Source: Limnohabitans sp. 2KL-51
Lineage (GTDB): Bacteria > Pseudomonadota > Gammaproteobacteria > Burkholderiales > Burkholderiaceae_C
Assembly: GCF_003063645.1 (NCBI RefSeq)
Contig: NZ_NESJ01000001.1
Span: forward strand, 1 to 64,000
Reading direction: 5' to 3'
Length of the DNA: 64,000 bases
Shown: one piece after another, positions 35,477 through 43,732 of the stretch
Layout: each line of letters opens with the position of its first letter
How positions within the stretch are numbered: the stretch's first letter is position 1
Made by a program: the position numbers and the translations under genes
Notes under the pieces: model-generated
Told to the model about the DNA's origin: nothing
Databases searched by the model: none
The model's input: the letters and a program-made list of their open reading frames with translations, nothing else

Positions 35477-36381
35477 TGTCGGGCAATCCCCCGTCGCAAC
35501 TCACCGCAGGTCTTTTGCTGGCCGCTGCAGGCTCGATTGCCTTCAGCGGCAAAGCCATCATCGTCAAGCTGGCTTACCGCTATGGCGTGGACGCCGTGAC
35601 CTTGCTCATGCTGCGCATGCTGATGGCGCTGCCCATGTTTGCGCTGATGGCCTGGTGGGCAGGCCGGGACAAAGCGCCCCTGGAGCGGCAGGATTGGCTG
35701 GGGGTGCTGGGTTTGGGGTTTTGTGGTTATTACCTGTCGAGCTTTCTGGACTTTTGGGGGCTGGAGTACATCAGCGCTTCGCTCGAGCGATTGATCCTTT
35801 ACCTCAACCCCACGCTGGTGCTGGTGCTGGGTTGGTTTCTGTACAAAAAGCGCATTGCACAACGGCAAGCGGTGGCCATGGCCATCAGCTACTCGGGTGT
35901 GTTGGTGGTATTTGGACACGAGCTGAGTCTGGCGGGCACGAATGCCGCTTTGGGCGCGCTCTTGGTGTTTTTGAGCGCCGTGACCTACGCGGTGTACCTG
36001 ACCTATAGCGGCCAGCTGGTCAAGCGTTTGGGCTCTTTGCGCTTGGCGGGTTGGGCCAGCACGGCCGCTTGTGGTTTTTGCCTGCTTCAATTTGCCTTGC
36101 TCAGGCCTTTGGATGTATCGCATGTGCACGAACAGGTGCTTTGGCTGTCGCTGCTCAATGCGGTGGCGTGTACGGCTTTGCCGGTGCTTCTGGTCATGAT
36201 GGCCATTGAGCGCATCGGGCCTGGCCTGACGGCGCAAACCGGCATGATCGGCCCCATGTCCACCTTGCTGATGGGCGTGTGGATTTTGGGCGAACCTTTT
36301 AACGCATGGGTCATCGCGGGAACCGCTCTGGTTTTGAGCGGTGTGTTTTGGGTCACGCGGCCGGTGGGCCGTGCCACGTAG
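35476..36381 (+). CDS. EamA/DMT family permease
   Basis: This 301-residue membrane protein has ten hydrophobic helices arranged as two EamA repeats (first from LTAGLLLAAAGSIAFSGKAI, second from AALGALLVFLSAVTYAVYL). DMT permeases export metabolites such as amino acids. The ATG at 35476 overlaps the last base of the upstream stop codon, so it is coupled to the GGT-like gene and may export its product, or may simply share the operon. Confidence 0.88.
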   Translation: MSGNPPSQLTAGLLLAAAGSIAFSGKAIIVKLAYRYGVDAVTLLMLRMLMALPMFALMAWWAGRDKAPLERQDWLGVLGLGFCGYYLSSFLDFWGLEYISASLERLILYLNPTLVLVLGWFLYKKRIAQRQAVAMAISYSGVLVVFGHELSLAGTNAALGALLVFLSAVTYAVYLTYSGQLVKRLGSLRLAGWASTAACGFCLLQFALLRPLDVSHVHEQVLWLSLLNAVACTALPVLLVMMAIERIGPGLTAQTGMIGPMSTLLMGVWILGEPFNAWVIAGTALVLSGVFWVTRPVGRAT

Positions 36382-36449
36382 CGCGGCCATGGGGCCGTAC
36401 ATCGTGATGCGGCCAAAGGGCCACATCGCATCAACTTTAGGAGATTGAC

Positions 36450-37250
36450 ATGGACTTGGGCATTGCAGGCAAATGGGCATTGGTGGGTGGCGCGAGCAAA
36501 GGCTTGGGCTGGGGTTGCGCACGGGCCTTGGCGCTCGACGGCGTGAACGTGGTCATGGTGGCACGCGGTGCCGAGGTGCTAAACAAGGCTGTTGACGATT
36601 TGCGCGCCGAAACAGGCGGCAAGGTGAAATTGATCGCTGTGGCGCAAGACATCACCACCGAAGCCGGGCGCGAAGCCATCTGGAACGTGCCCGGTGGCCC
36701 CGGCAAAGATTACGACATCGTGGTCACCAATGCCGGCGGCCCGCCCCCTGGCGATTTCCGTGACTGGGACCGCGACGCCTGGATCAAGGCCATTGACGCC
36801 AACATGCTCACGCCCATTGAACTCATCAAGGCCACCGTGGACCGCATGGCCGCACGCGGCTTTGGCCGCATCGTCAACATCACCTCCAGCTCGGTGAAAT
36901 CGCCCATCGATGTGCTGGGCTTGTCCAATGGCGCCCGCAGTGGACTGACCGGTTTTGTGGCCGGCACATCGCGCAGCAAAATCGCGGGGCAGGGCGTGAC
37001 CATCAACAACTTATTACCCGGCAAATTCGACACCGACCGCATCCGCTCGACCTTGCCGGCCATGGCGCAAAAAGTCGGCAAGACGGTGGAAGAGCTGCGC
37101 GTGATCCAGCAAGCGCAAATTCCCGCTGGTCGCTACGGCAATCCGCAAGAGTTTGGAGCGATTTGCGCCTTTTTGTGCAGCCAGCATGCGGCGTACATGA
37201 CCGGCCAAAACGTGTTGGCCGACGGTGGGGCTTATCCGGGCACGTATTGA
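36450..37250 (+). CDS. Short-chain dehydrogenase/reductase with altered active site
   Basis: This 266-residue Rossmann protein has the cofactor motif ALVGGASKGLGWGCARALA, the NNAG-like VVTNAGGPPPG, and the catalytic-Ser strand GRIVNITSSSVKSP. Where a classical SDR has YxxxK, this protein reads SNGARSGLTGF, so the Tyr and Lys are replaced by Ser and Arg. Close homologues with this LSNGAR pattern are known as a divergent SDR group, so the change is probably not a sequencing error. Catalytic activity is uncertain. AGGAGATTGAC upstream supports the start. Confidence 0.85.
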   Translation: MDLGIAGKWALVGGASKGLGWGCARALALDGVNVVMVARGAEVLNKAVDDLRAETGGKVKLIAVAQDITTEAGREAIWNVPGGPGKDYDIVVTNAGGPPPGDFRDWDRDAWIKAIDANMLTPIELIKATVDRMAARGFGRIVNITSSSVKSPIDVLGLSNGARSGLTGFVAGTSRSKIAGQGVTINNLLPGKFDTDRIRSTLPAMAQKVGKTVEELRVIQQAQIPAGRYGNPQEFGAICAFLCSQHAAYMTGQNVLADGGAYPGTY

Positions 37251-37266
37251 TGCGGGTCAGGTGGGC

Positions 37267-38592
37267 TCAATGCAGCTTCACCGTCGGGTTGGTTTGTTTG
37301 GTGATCAAGCGCGACAGGGTAAAGAGTGTGGTTTTGATGAAGCCGTGAATGGCCAGCTCATGCAATTTGTACAAAGACAGGTACATGAGCTTGGCAAAGT
37401 AGCCTTCGATCATCAGACTCTTGCCTGTCAAGCCGCCCATCATGTTGCCTACCGTTGTGAACTTGCCCAGCGACACCAATGAGCCAAAGTCTCTGTAACG
37501 GTAGGCTTTCAGAGGCTGATGGGCCATGCGGCGTTTGATTTGCTGAAACATGTGCGTAGCCTGCTGATGCGCTGCTTGCGCACGCGGGGGCACAAAGCCA
37601 GCCCGGCCGCCATCGGCATCAGAGCAGGGGCAAGCGGCGCAGTCACCCAACGCAAAAACATCGGGGTCGCGCGTGGTTTGCAGCGTATCGAAGACGACCA
37701 ACTGGTTGATGCGGTTGGTTTCAAGACCGCTGAAGTCTTTCAAAAAATCAGGTGCTTTCACGCCTGCGGCCCACACTACCAATTCAGATTCGATCTCGCG
37801 TCCATCGGCCAAGCGAATGCCGGTGGGCGTGACTTCCATCACCTTGGAACTGGTGAGTACTTGGACACCCAAATGGGAGAGGAGTTTCTCTGTGGCTTGA
37901 GACATGCGTGGCTGCAAAGCCGGCAATATTCGGTCGGCCGCCTCGATCAAGCTGACTTTGATGTCCTTGTCCACGTCAATGCGGTCCAAGCCAAACGCCA
38001 CCACCTCGCGCGTGGTGCGGTGCAGCTCTGCGGCCAACTCGACGCCCGTGGCACCCGCGCCGATGATGGCCACATGCAATTGACGTTTGTGGATGACTTC
38101 TGATTGGTGGTGCGCGCGGATGCACGCATTGACCATCTTGGAATGGAATGACTTGGCGTCGTGTTGTGTTTCCAACTTCAGCGCGTACTCTTTGACGCCC
38201 TGGGTGCCAAAGTCATTGCTCAAGCTGCCGATGCAAATCACCAGCGTGTCGTAGTTGATGCGCTGAGTGGGTGTGACGGCGATGCCATCCTCGTCCAAAT
38301 AAGGCGCAAGTTCAATGGTTTTATGAGACCGGTCAAGCCCCGCGAGTTCACCAATGCGAAAAGTAAAGTGATGCCAATGGGCTTGGGCCATGTAATCCAC
38401 TTCGTGGTCGCCGAGGTCCATGCTGCCCGATGCGATTTCATGCAGCTTGGGTTTCCAAATGTGCGTGCGGTTTTTATCGACCAGGGTGACAACTGCACGC
38501 TGGTTTCGGCCATAGGCATGTCCCAGTCGGGTCGCGAGTTCCAGTCCCCCAGCGCCGCCGCCGACGATGACGATTTTGTGTTGTTTGCTCAT
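37267..38592 (-). CDS. Type II NADH dehydrogenase (NAD(P)/FAD-dependent oxidoreductase)
   Basis: This 441-residue flavoprotein has the FAD-binding IVIVGGGAGGLELATRLGHA at its N terminus, the NAD(H) site VAIIGAGATGVELAAELHRT near residue 171, and the C-terminal FALGDCAACPCSDADGGR segment. It matches the Ndh family, which passes electrons from NADH to quinone without pumping protons. The C-terminal amphipathic region (from KFTTVGNMMGGLTG) probably attaches it to the membrane. It is convergent with the SDR gene, with a 16-base gap. Confidence 0.92.
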   Translation of the reverse strand: MSKQHKIVIVGGGAGGLELATRLGHAYGRNQRAVVTLVDKNRTHIWKPKLHEIASGSMDLGDHEVDYMAQAHWHHFTFRIGELAGLDRSHKTIELAPYLDEDGIAVTPTQRINYDTLVICIGSLSNDFGTQGVKEYALKLETQHDAKSFHSKMVNACIRAHHQSEVIHKRQLHVAIIGAGATGVELAAELHRTTREVVAFGLDRIDVDKDIKVSLIEAADRILPALQPRMSQATEKLLSHLGVQVLTSSKVMEVTPTGIRLADGREIESELVVWAAGVKAPDFLKDFSGLETNRINQLVVFDTLQTTRDPDVFALGDCAACPCSDADGGRAGFVPPRAQAAHQQATHMFQQIKRRMAHQPLKAYRYRDFGSLVSLGKFTTVGNMMGGLTGKSLMIEGYFAKLMYLSLYKLHELAIHGFIKTTLFTLSRLITKQTNPTVKLH

Positions 38593-38851
38593 GTTTCAGC
38601 CCGCGTTTTTGCAATAAGTTCAGTTCGCCCATTCAAACGCCGCAAAGCCACTGCTGAGAAACATTCAATGAAAGGTCATTCCTATTATTTTGAAGGAAAA
38701 AAATAAGACAGCGCCTGGAATGTCCAGAATTTCCATGAAAGGGGCATTTCTTATCGGTTGCCACGGCTTCTTAAGTTGAAAGAGTCAGCGCAGCGACCGC
38801 GTTGGGGCCTTCAGTTACAAATTCCCCTCTTAGTTAGTTCATCCCAACCCA

Positions 38852-39175
38852 TCAAATCAGCGCTTCCAAGCCTTTGCGATCAAGCAGGTTAAGCAATTTC
38901 AGTGAGGGGCCGCTTGGGTGCTTGTCGCCAATCTCCCACTTTCGCACGGTCGAAATACTGGTGTTCAACACCGAAGCCAAAACAGCTTGGCTCAACTGAA
39001 GATGATCCCTCAGAGCGCGAATTTTTTCACTGTCGTATGCGGGTATGGGGTCCAGACAAAGCACGTCAAATTTGCGCATTTTGCGTTTATCAATGAAGCC
39101 AAGGCGATGAAGATCGCTGGCTGTTTCGTGGACGGCTTCAAAAATTTGGCTTTTGGCCTTAGATTTAGTGGTCAT
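38852..39175 (-). CDS. HigA-like antitoxin, XRE-type helix-turn-helix protein
   Basis: This 107-residue protein has an N-terminal region (AVHETASDLHRLGFIDKRKM) and a C-terminal helix-turn-helix with LSQAVLASVLNTSISTVRKWEIGD, the typical antitoxin pattern. It should neutralise the toxin encoded just upstream and repress their shared promoter. The start at 39175 overlaps the end of the toxin gene by 11 bases. Toxin-first order is the hallmark of HigBA-type modules. Confidence 0.9.
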   Translation of the reverse strand: MTTKSKAKSQIFEAVHETASDLHRLGFIDKRKMRKFDVLCLDPIPAYDSEKIRALRDHLQLSQAVLASVLNTSISTVRKWEIGDKHPSGPSLKLLNLLDRKGLEALI

Positions 39176-39542
39176 GGCATATCTCACTTATGGATCCATC
39201 ATTCAACGCCTCAGCCAATTGTTTTCCAGTCCTCGCCAATAGCTGCTCGGCCAGGTCTTTCAATGCTTCTAATTCATCATCCGATAGGCTGGCACGTTCA
39301 TTTTTTTCGAATCCGAACACAAAAAACCATCGGTTTCCCTTGTTGGTCGCGACCAGTATTCTGGCTCCCCCTCGTTTGCCACGACCAGAAAGTCCCACGC
39401 GTTTTTTGACGACCCCACCGCCAAGGTCTGCATCGATCAATCCTTGAGCCATTTCGTCCACTGCAGAGCAGAGCGTTTCATCGCTGAGCTCAGTTTTGCG
39501 CATCCAACGAGCGAAGTAGCGGGTTTTAAAAACACGTCTCAT
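39165..39542 (-). CDS. RelE/HigB-like toxin
   Basis: This 125-residue protein begins MRRVFKTRYFARWMRKTELS and contains LIDADLGGGVVKKRVGLSGR, GGARILVATNKGNRWFFVFGF and EKNERASLSDDELEALK, the pattern of the RelE-type mRNA-interferase family partnered by XRE antitoxins. The conserved basic residues (KKR, R of GAR, K of NKG) that contact mRNA are present, so it looks intact. The ATG at 39542 sits almost on the predicted transcription start, so the message may be leaderless. A GTG five codons upstream is a less family-like alternative. Confidence 0.88.
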   Translation of the reverse strand: MRRVFKTRYFARWMRKTELSDETLCSAVDEMAQGLIDADLGGGVVKKRVGLSGRGKRGGARILVATNKGNRWFFVFGFEKNERASLSDDELEALKDLAEQLLARTGKQLAEALNDGSISEICHDH

Positions 39543-39547
39543 GGAAA

Positions 39548-39577
39548 ATTGTGCCACTTGGTGGCATAAATTGTCAA
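39548..39577 (-). promoter_or_regulatory. Promoter and inverted-repeat operator of the HigBA-like module
   Basis: On the minus strand, TTGACA (39577-39572) and CACAAT (39553-39548) are separated by 18 bases. Inside the spacer and touching the -10 is the perfect inverted repeat TGCCAC-N3-GTGGCA at 39552-39566. Such a site is well placed for repression by the HTH antitoxin. The predicted transcript start (about 39541) coincides with the toxin ATG at 39542. Confidence 0.65.
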
Positions 39578-39801
39578 TGGTGCTGCCATTGATTTGGGTC
39601 AGATAGCCTCTGATCCGCAGTCTAAGTGTTGCCCATGTTCGAGGAGGCCAGGTCGCATGAGCGCAGTTTGATGTCTAAACCCAAATCAAACAACGCCAAC
39701 TCCCTGGTGCGATGCTCAAGCTGAAACCAGACCCGGACCCATGCTCGTAGCCTGCATCAATTTAAGCAGTTTCCTTAGCAGCTGCGCTTAACCCTTGTGG
39801 C

Positions 39802-40701
39802 TTATGGCCTGGCCGACACCACAATCCCACCCACAATCAGCGCGAACGCTGCCACGTGGTACAGCTGCGGCAGCTCGCCCAAAAAGGCGGCTGAGAAGAT
39901 GGCCGCAAACAGCGGGGTGAGGTTGGCAAAAAAGCCAGCCACCGCAGGCCCCGCCCTTTGGATGCCCAGGCCCCAGCAGCGGTAGGCCAGCACCGCCGGG
40001 CCCACGGCCACAAAGGCCAGCGCAGCGATCAGGGGCCAGCCCCAGCGGATGTGGGCATCGGTCAAGCCCCATTCCATGCCCGCAAACAAGCCCGACCAGG
40101 CCAGACCGAACACCACCTGCGCAAGCAAAAAGGCTGCCCAGTCGTTGCGGATGGCTTCGGGCTCGTCACGTCTGCTGAGCAACCAGCTGTACCAAGACCA
40201 ACAAGCGGTGGCCAATAAGATGAACAAATCGCCCACCACCAAACGCACCGCCATGAGCTGTGCCCAGTCGCCCCGCGACAACACCACCAGCACGCCAAGA
40301 ATCGAGAGCACCGCCCCATACACCTGGGCGCGCCGCACCGGCGCCTGAAAAAACAGCGCCCCAATGCCCAGCATCCAGACCGGGCCACTGGCCGCCACCA
40401 AGGTCACATTCAGCGGGGTGGAGGTTTGCAGCGCCAGGTATTGCAGCGCGTTGTAGCAGCCCACGCCCAGCAAACTGAGCAGGGCAAAACGCTGCCAGTG
40501 CTGCCACATTCCGCTGCTGCGCCGCAAAACCCAGCCCGCCAGTGGCAACAAAATGAACAAGGCCACGGCCCAACGTAAAAAGTTGAGCGTGATGGGCGGC
40601 ACCAAATCGCTGACCAGACGACCCACCACGGCATTGCCCGCCCACAGCAAAGGTGGGACCGTCAGCAGCAAAGCGGTCACAGGCGAGAGTTTTTGGGTCA
40701 T
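39802..40701 (-). CDS. EamA/DMT family permease
   Basis: This 299-residue protein has ten hydrophobic helices in two EamA repeats; the first has TVPPLLWAGNAVVGRLVSDL and PPITLNFLRWAVALFILLPL, the second begins near GDLFILLATACWSWYSWLLS. It is a predicted metabolite exporter of unknown substrate. The ATG at 40701 was chosen over an upstream frame that adds 18 uncharacteristic residues. It stands alone between the toxin-antitoxin module and the divergent qor gene. Confidence 0.9.
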   Translation of the reverse strand: MTQKLSPVTALLLTVPPLLWAGNAVVGRLVSDLVPPITLNFLRWAVALFILLPLAGWVLRRSSGMWQHWQRFALLSLLGVGCYNALQYLALQTSTPLNVTLVAASGPVWMLGIGALFFQAPVRRAQVYGAVLSILGVLVVLSRGDWAQLMAVRLVVGDLFILLATACWSWYSWLLSRRDEPEAIRNDWAAFLLAQVVFGLAWSGLFAGMEWGLTDAHIRWGWPLIAALAFVAVGPAVLAYRCWGLGIQRAGPAVAGFFANLTPLFAAIFSAAFLGELPQLYHVAAFALIVGGIVVSARP

Positions 40702-40833
40702 GCGGCAATGTAGCGGCACTCGGGTTTTCCCGCTGTCGCCAAACTGTCCCGCCACCGTCCCTGTTCCCGGCTGGGGGACAAGATTCGTGGCAAAGTGGCA
40801 GGTTCCAAAATATCATACCCACAGGAGATTTCC

Positions 40834-41817
40834 ATGAGCCTTGCAGTCCAGATTGACCAACACGGTGGTCCCGAAGTTATGAAACTGGTGGATGTCGCCG
40901 TGGGCGAACCCGGCTCCGGTGAGATCCGTATCCGCCACAAGGCCATCGGCCTGAACTTCATTGACGTGTACCAGCGCAGCGGCCTGTACCAGCTGCCCAT
41001 GCCGCTCAAGTTGGGCATGGAAGCCTCGGGTGTGGTCGAAGCCGTGGGCGAGGGCGTGACGCACCTCAAGGTGGGCGACCGCGCTGCCTATGCCAGCCAG
41101 CCTCCCGGTAGCTACTGCGAAGTGCGCGTGATGCCCGCCAAGTGCGTGTGCAAACTGCCCGATGCGATCTCCTTTGAGACCGGCGCTGCCATGATGCTCA
41201 AGGGCTTGACGGCGCAGTACCTGCTCAAGCGCACGCAGCCCCAAGGTGGCCTGAAGGCCGGTGACTTCGTACTTTTCCACGCCGCAGCCGGTGGTGTGGG
41301 CCTGATCGCTTGCCAGTGGGCCAAGGCCTTGGGCCTTCGCTTGATCGGCACGGCTGGCAGCGATGCCAAGTGCGCTTTGGCCCTGGCCAATGGCGCGGAG
41401 TTCTGCATCAACTACTCCACCGATGATTTCCAGGTCAAGGTCAAAGAAATCACCGGCGGCAAAGGCGTGAAGGTGGTTTACGACTCGGTGGGCAAAGACA
41501 CTTGGGACAAGTCACTCGACTGCCTGGCACCGTTTGGACTGCTGGCCAGCTTTGGCAATGCCTCCGGTCCTGTGCCCCCGTTTGCGCCTGGAATGCTGGG
41601 TAACAAGGGCTCCATCTATGTGACCAGACAGACCCTTTTCAGCCACATCACCACGCGTGAAAACACGCAGGAAATGGCCGACGATTTGTTCGAGGCCGTG
41701 ACCAGCGGCAAGGTCAAGATCCACATCGAGCAAACTTTCCCGTTGGCCAGCATCCAAGACGCCCACACCGCGCTGGAAGCACGCAAGACCACGGGTTGCA
41801 CCATCATCACTTTGTAA
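40834..41817 (+). CDS. qor: NADPH:quinone oxidoreductase (zinc-independent MDR family)
   Basis: This 327-residue medium-chain reductase starts MSLAVQIDQHGGPEVMKLVD, has the GLNFIDVYQRSGLYQLPMP substrate-side motif and the NADPH loop VLFHAAAGGVGLIACQWAKA. Zinc ligands of the alcohol dehydrogenases are absent, as expected for quinone oxidoreductases. It reduces quinones or enals with NADPH. ACAGGAG eight bases upstream supports the start. A REP-like inverted repeat follows the gene. Confidence 0.92.
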   Translation: MSLAVQIDQHGGPEVMKLVDVAVGEPGSGEIRIRHKAIGLNFIDVYQRSGLYQLPMPLKLGMEASGVVEAVGEGVTHLKVGDRAAYASQPPGSYCEVRVMPAKCVCKLPDAISFETGAAMMLKGLTAQYLLKRTQPQGGLKAGDFVLFHAAAGGVGLIACQWAKALGLRLIGTAGSDAKCALALANGAEFCINYSTDDFQVKVKEITGGKGVKVVYDSVGKDTWDKSLDCLAPFGLLASFGNASGPVPPFAPGMLGNKGSIYVTRQTLFSHITTRENTQEMADDLFEAVTSGKVKIHIEQTFPLASIQDAHTALEARKTTGCTIITL

Positions 41818-41841
41818 CAGCCAGTTGATTGGGCTGATTTC

Positions 41842-41914
41842 GTAGGAGCCCACCCTGTGGGCGATGGATTTCAAGGGAGTGAGCCACGCCCATCCCCCAC
41901 GGGGTGGGCTCCTA
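41842..41914. repeat. REP-like inverted pair (REPIN) after qor
   Basis: Two GTAGGAGCCCACCC-type elements of about 25 bp (41842-41866 and, inverted, 41889-41914) face each other across 22 bases, with only a few mismatches. Each unit starts GTAGGAGC and is itself a short palindrome, like the REP units of pseudomonads. The pair lies between convergent qor and the aminotransferase and could also terminate transcription. No other copy is seen in the window. Confidence 0.75.
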
Positions 41915-41928
41915 ATTTAAATAACTTC

Positions 41929-43077
41929 TCAGGCCGCCAGCTTGGCCTTGGGCGCGATGGTCTCCAGCGCATCGCTCAGGTGCTGCAAAGTGCGGGGCAC
42001 TTGATGCCATTTGTCCAGACCAAACAAGCCCATGCGGAAGGTGCGGAAGTCGGCAGGCTCGTCGCACTGTAGGGGCACGCCGGCGGCGGTTTGCAGGCCC
42101 AGCGCCAAGAATTTCTTGCTGCTTTGGATCTCGGGGTCGGTGGTGTAGCTGACCACCACGCCGGGGGCTTCAAAGCCGGGTGCTGCCACACTGGGAAAAC
42201 CGTGCGTCAGCAGCAGATCGCGCACTTGGCGACCCAGCGCCATTTGTTCGTCGCGCACTTTGTCAAAACCATAGGCCTCGGTCTCCAGCATGGTCTCTTG
42301 CAAGCGCTGCAGCGCATCGGTGGGCAAAGTGGTGTGGTACATGTGACCATTGCCTTCATAGGTCTCCATCACTTGCAGCCACTTTTTCAGGTCCATGGCG
42401 AAGGTGGTGCTGGTGGTGCTGTCGATCGCTTGGCGGGCGCGCTCGCTCAGCATGACCATGGCGCAGCAAGGCGAGCTGCTCCAGCCTTTTTGGGGGGCGC
42501 TGATCAGTACATCCACGCCTGTGGCTTTCATGTCGACCCACATGGCGCCCGAGGCGATGCAGTCCAGCACAAACAAGCCACCCACCGCGTGTACGGCATC
42601 GGACACGGCTTTCAAGTAGTCGTCGGGCAGGATCATGCCAGCGGACGTTTCGACGTGCGGAGCAAACACCAGCGCAGGTTTTTCTGCAGCAATGGCAGCT
42701 TTGACTTCTTCGATCGGGGCAGGCGCCCACGCAGCTTGGGAGCCCGCGGAGACACGGCGGGCCTTGAGCACGCTGTGGCTCTTGGGGATCTGGCCCATGT
42801 CAAAAATTTGTGTCCAGCGGTAGCTGAACCAGCCATTGCGAATCACCATGACATGTTGGTGGGTGGCGAACTGGCGTGCCACCGACTCCATGCCAAAGGT
42901 GCCGCTGCCCGGGACCAAAGCGACCGAGTGAGCACCATAGACGGTTTTGAGCATGCGCGAGATGTCGGTCATCACGCCCCCAAAACGCTTGGACATGTGG
43001 TTCAGGGCGCGGTCGGTGTAGACCACCGAAAATTCGAGCAGACCATCGGGGTCAATGTGGGGTAACAAGCCGGGCAT
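41929..43077 (-). CDS. Class V aminotransferase (serine/alanine-glyoxylate type)
   Basis: This 382-residue PLP enzyme has the LVPGSGTFGMESVARQF phosphate-binding segment near residues 54-70, FVLDCIASGAMWVDMKA with the PLP-facing Asp, and the Schiff-base lysine in LISAPQKGWSSSPCC. This matches the serine-pyruvate or alanine-glyoxylate transaminase group. The exact amino donor cannot be read. GGAGACACCCC upstream fits the start. Its gene is not close enough to lspA to be clearly in that operon. Confidence 0.88.
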   Translation of the reverse strand: MPGLLPHIDPDGLLEFSVVYTDRALNHMSKRFGGVMTDISRMLKTVYGAHSVALVPGSGTFGMESVARQFATHQHVMVIRNGWFSYRWTQIFDMGQIPKSHSVLKARRVSAGSQAAWAPAPIEEVKAAIAAEKPALVFAPHVETSAGMILPDDYLKAVSDAVHAVGGLFVLDCIASGAMWVDMKATGVDVLISAPQKGWSSSPCCAMVMLSERARQAIDSTTSTTFAMDLKKWLQVMETYEGNGHMYHTTLPTDALQRLQETMLETEAYGFDKVRDEQMALGRQVRDLLLTHGFPSVAAPGFEAPGVVVSYTTDPEIQSSKKFLALGLQTAAGVPLQCDEPADFRTFRMGLFGLDKWHQVPRTLQHLSDALETIAPKAKLAA

Positions 43078-43140
43078 GGGGTGTCTCCTTGTTTTTGAGT
43101 CAGGGGCGAGAGCATAACCGAGATGGCGGTTCTGTGGGTT

Positions 43141-43184
43141 AGGGGCATAGGCCGGGTGCGTATCACACCCAGCCCATGCCCCTG
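43141..43184 (-). terminator. Long hairpin downstream of lspA
   Basis: An 18-bp imperfect stem (43141-43158 against 43167-43184, two mismatches) with an eight-base loop lies 20 bases past the lspA stop. It lacks a T-run on the minus strand, so it may act as an mRNA-stabilising hairpin or a weak terminator of the ribF-ileS-lspA transcript. Confidence 0.55.
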
Positions 43185-43203
43185 TTGGTGGTGATTGAAG
43201 GTT

Positions 43204-43704
43204 TCAGCGTCCGCGCCGGACCCGTAATATTTCGTCCAGGATCAGCAAGGCCGCGCCAACGCTGATGCCCGCATCGGCCACGTTGAAGGCCGGGAAGTGC
43301 CAAGCACCCCAGTAAAAGTCGAGAAAGTCGACCACGTAGCCGTGCAGCAGACGGTCCACCACGTTGCCAATGGCACCGCCCAGGATGAGGGAAATGGCCA
43401 GGCTGAAGAGTTTTTGACCGGCGTGCGAGCGCAGCATCCAGACCATGAAAATGGCCGCTGCCACGCCGATGCCTGTGAAAAACCAGCGCTGCCAACCGCC
43501 CGCACCCGCCAGGAAGGAGAAGGCCGCGCCGTGGTTGTGCACCCGCACCAAATTGAAAAACGAGGTGATGGGCGTGCTGTCGCCCAACTGAAAAGCGCCC
43601 AGTACCAGCACCTTGGTGAACTGGTCGATCAGCAGCACCAAGAGGGCAATGCCCAGCCAGACCCACAGGCTGGGGCGGTTGCTGGTTTTGAATTTGTTGG
43701 CCAT
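43204..43704 (-). CDS. lspA: Lipoprotein signal peptidase (signal peptidase II)
   Basis: This 166-residue, four-helix aspartyl protease cleaves prolipoprotein signal peptides after lipid attachment. Conserved blocks are [32 protein letters not shown], the catalytic-Asp motif [19 protein letters not shown] and [17 protein letters not shown]. It starts 28 bases downstream of ileS on the same strand, the normal ileS-lspA order. Confidence 0.95.
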   Translation of the reverse strand: MANKFKTSNRPSLWVWLGIALLVLLIDQFTKVLVLGAFQLGDSTPITSFFNLVRVHNHGAAFSFLAGAGGWQRWFFTGIGVAAAIFMVWMLRSHAGQKLFSLAISLILGGAIGNVVDRLLHGYVVDFLDFYWGAWHFPAFNVADAGISVGAALLILDEILRVRRGR

Positions 43705-43732
43705 GGGTGTGCGTCCTGTGGGTGCGGCGGGT

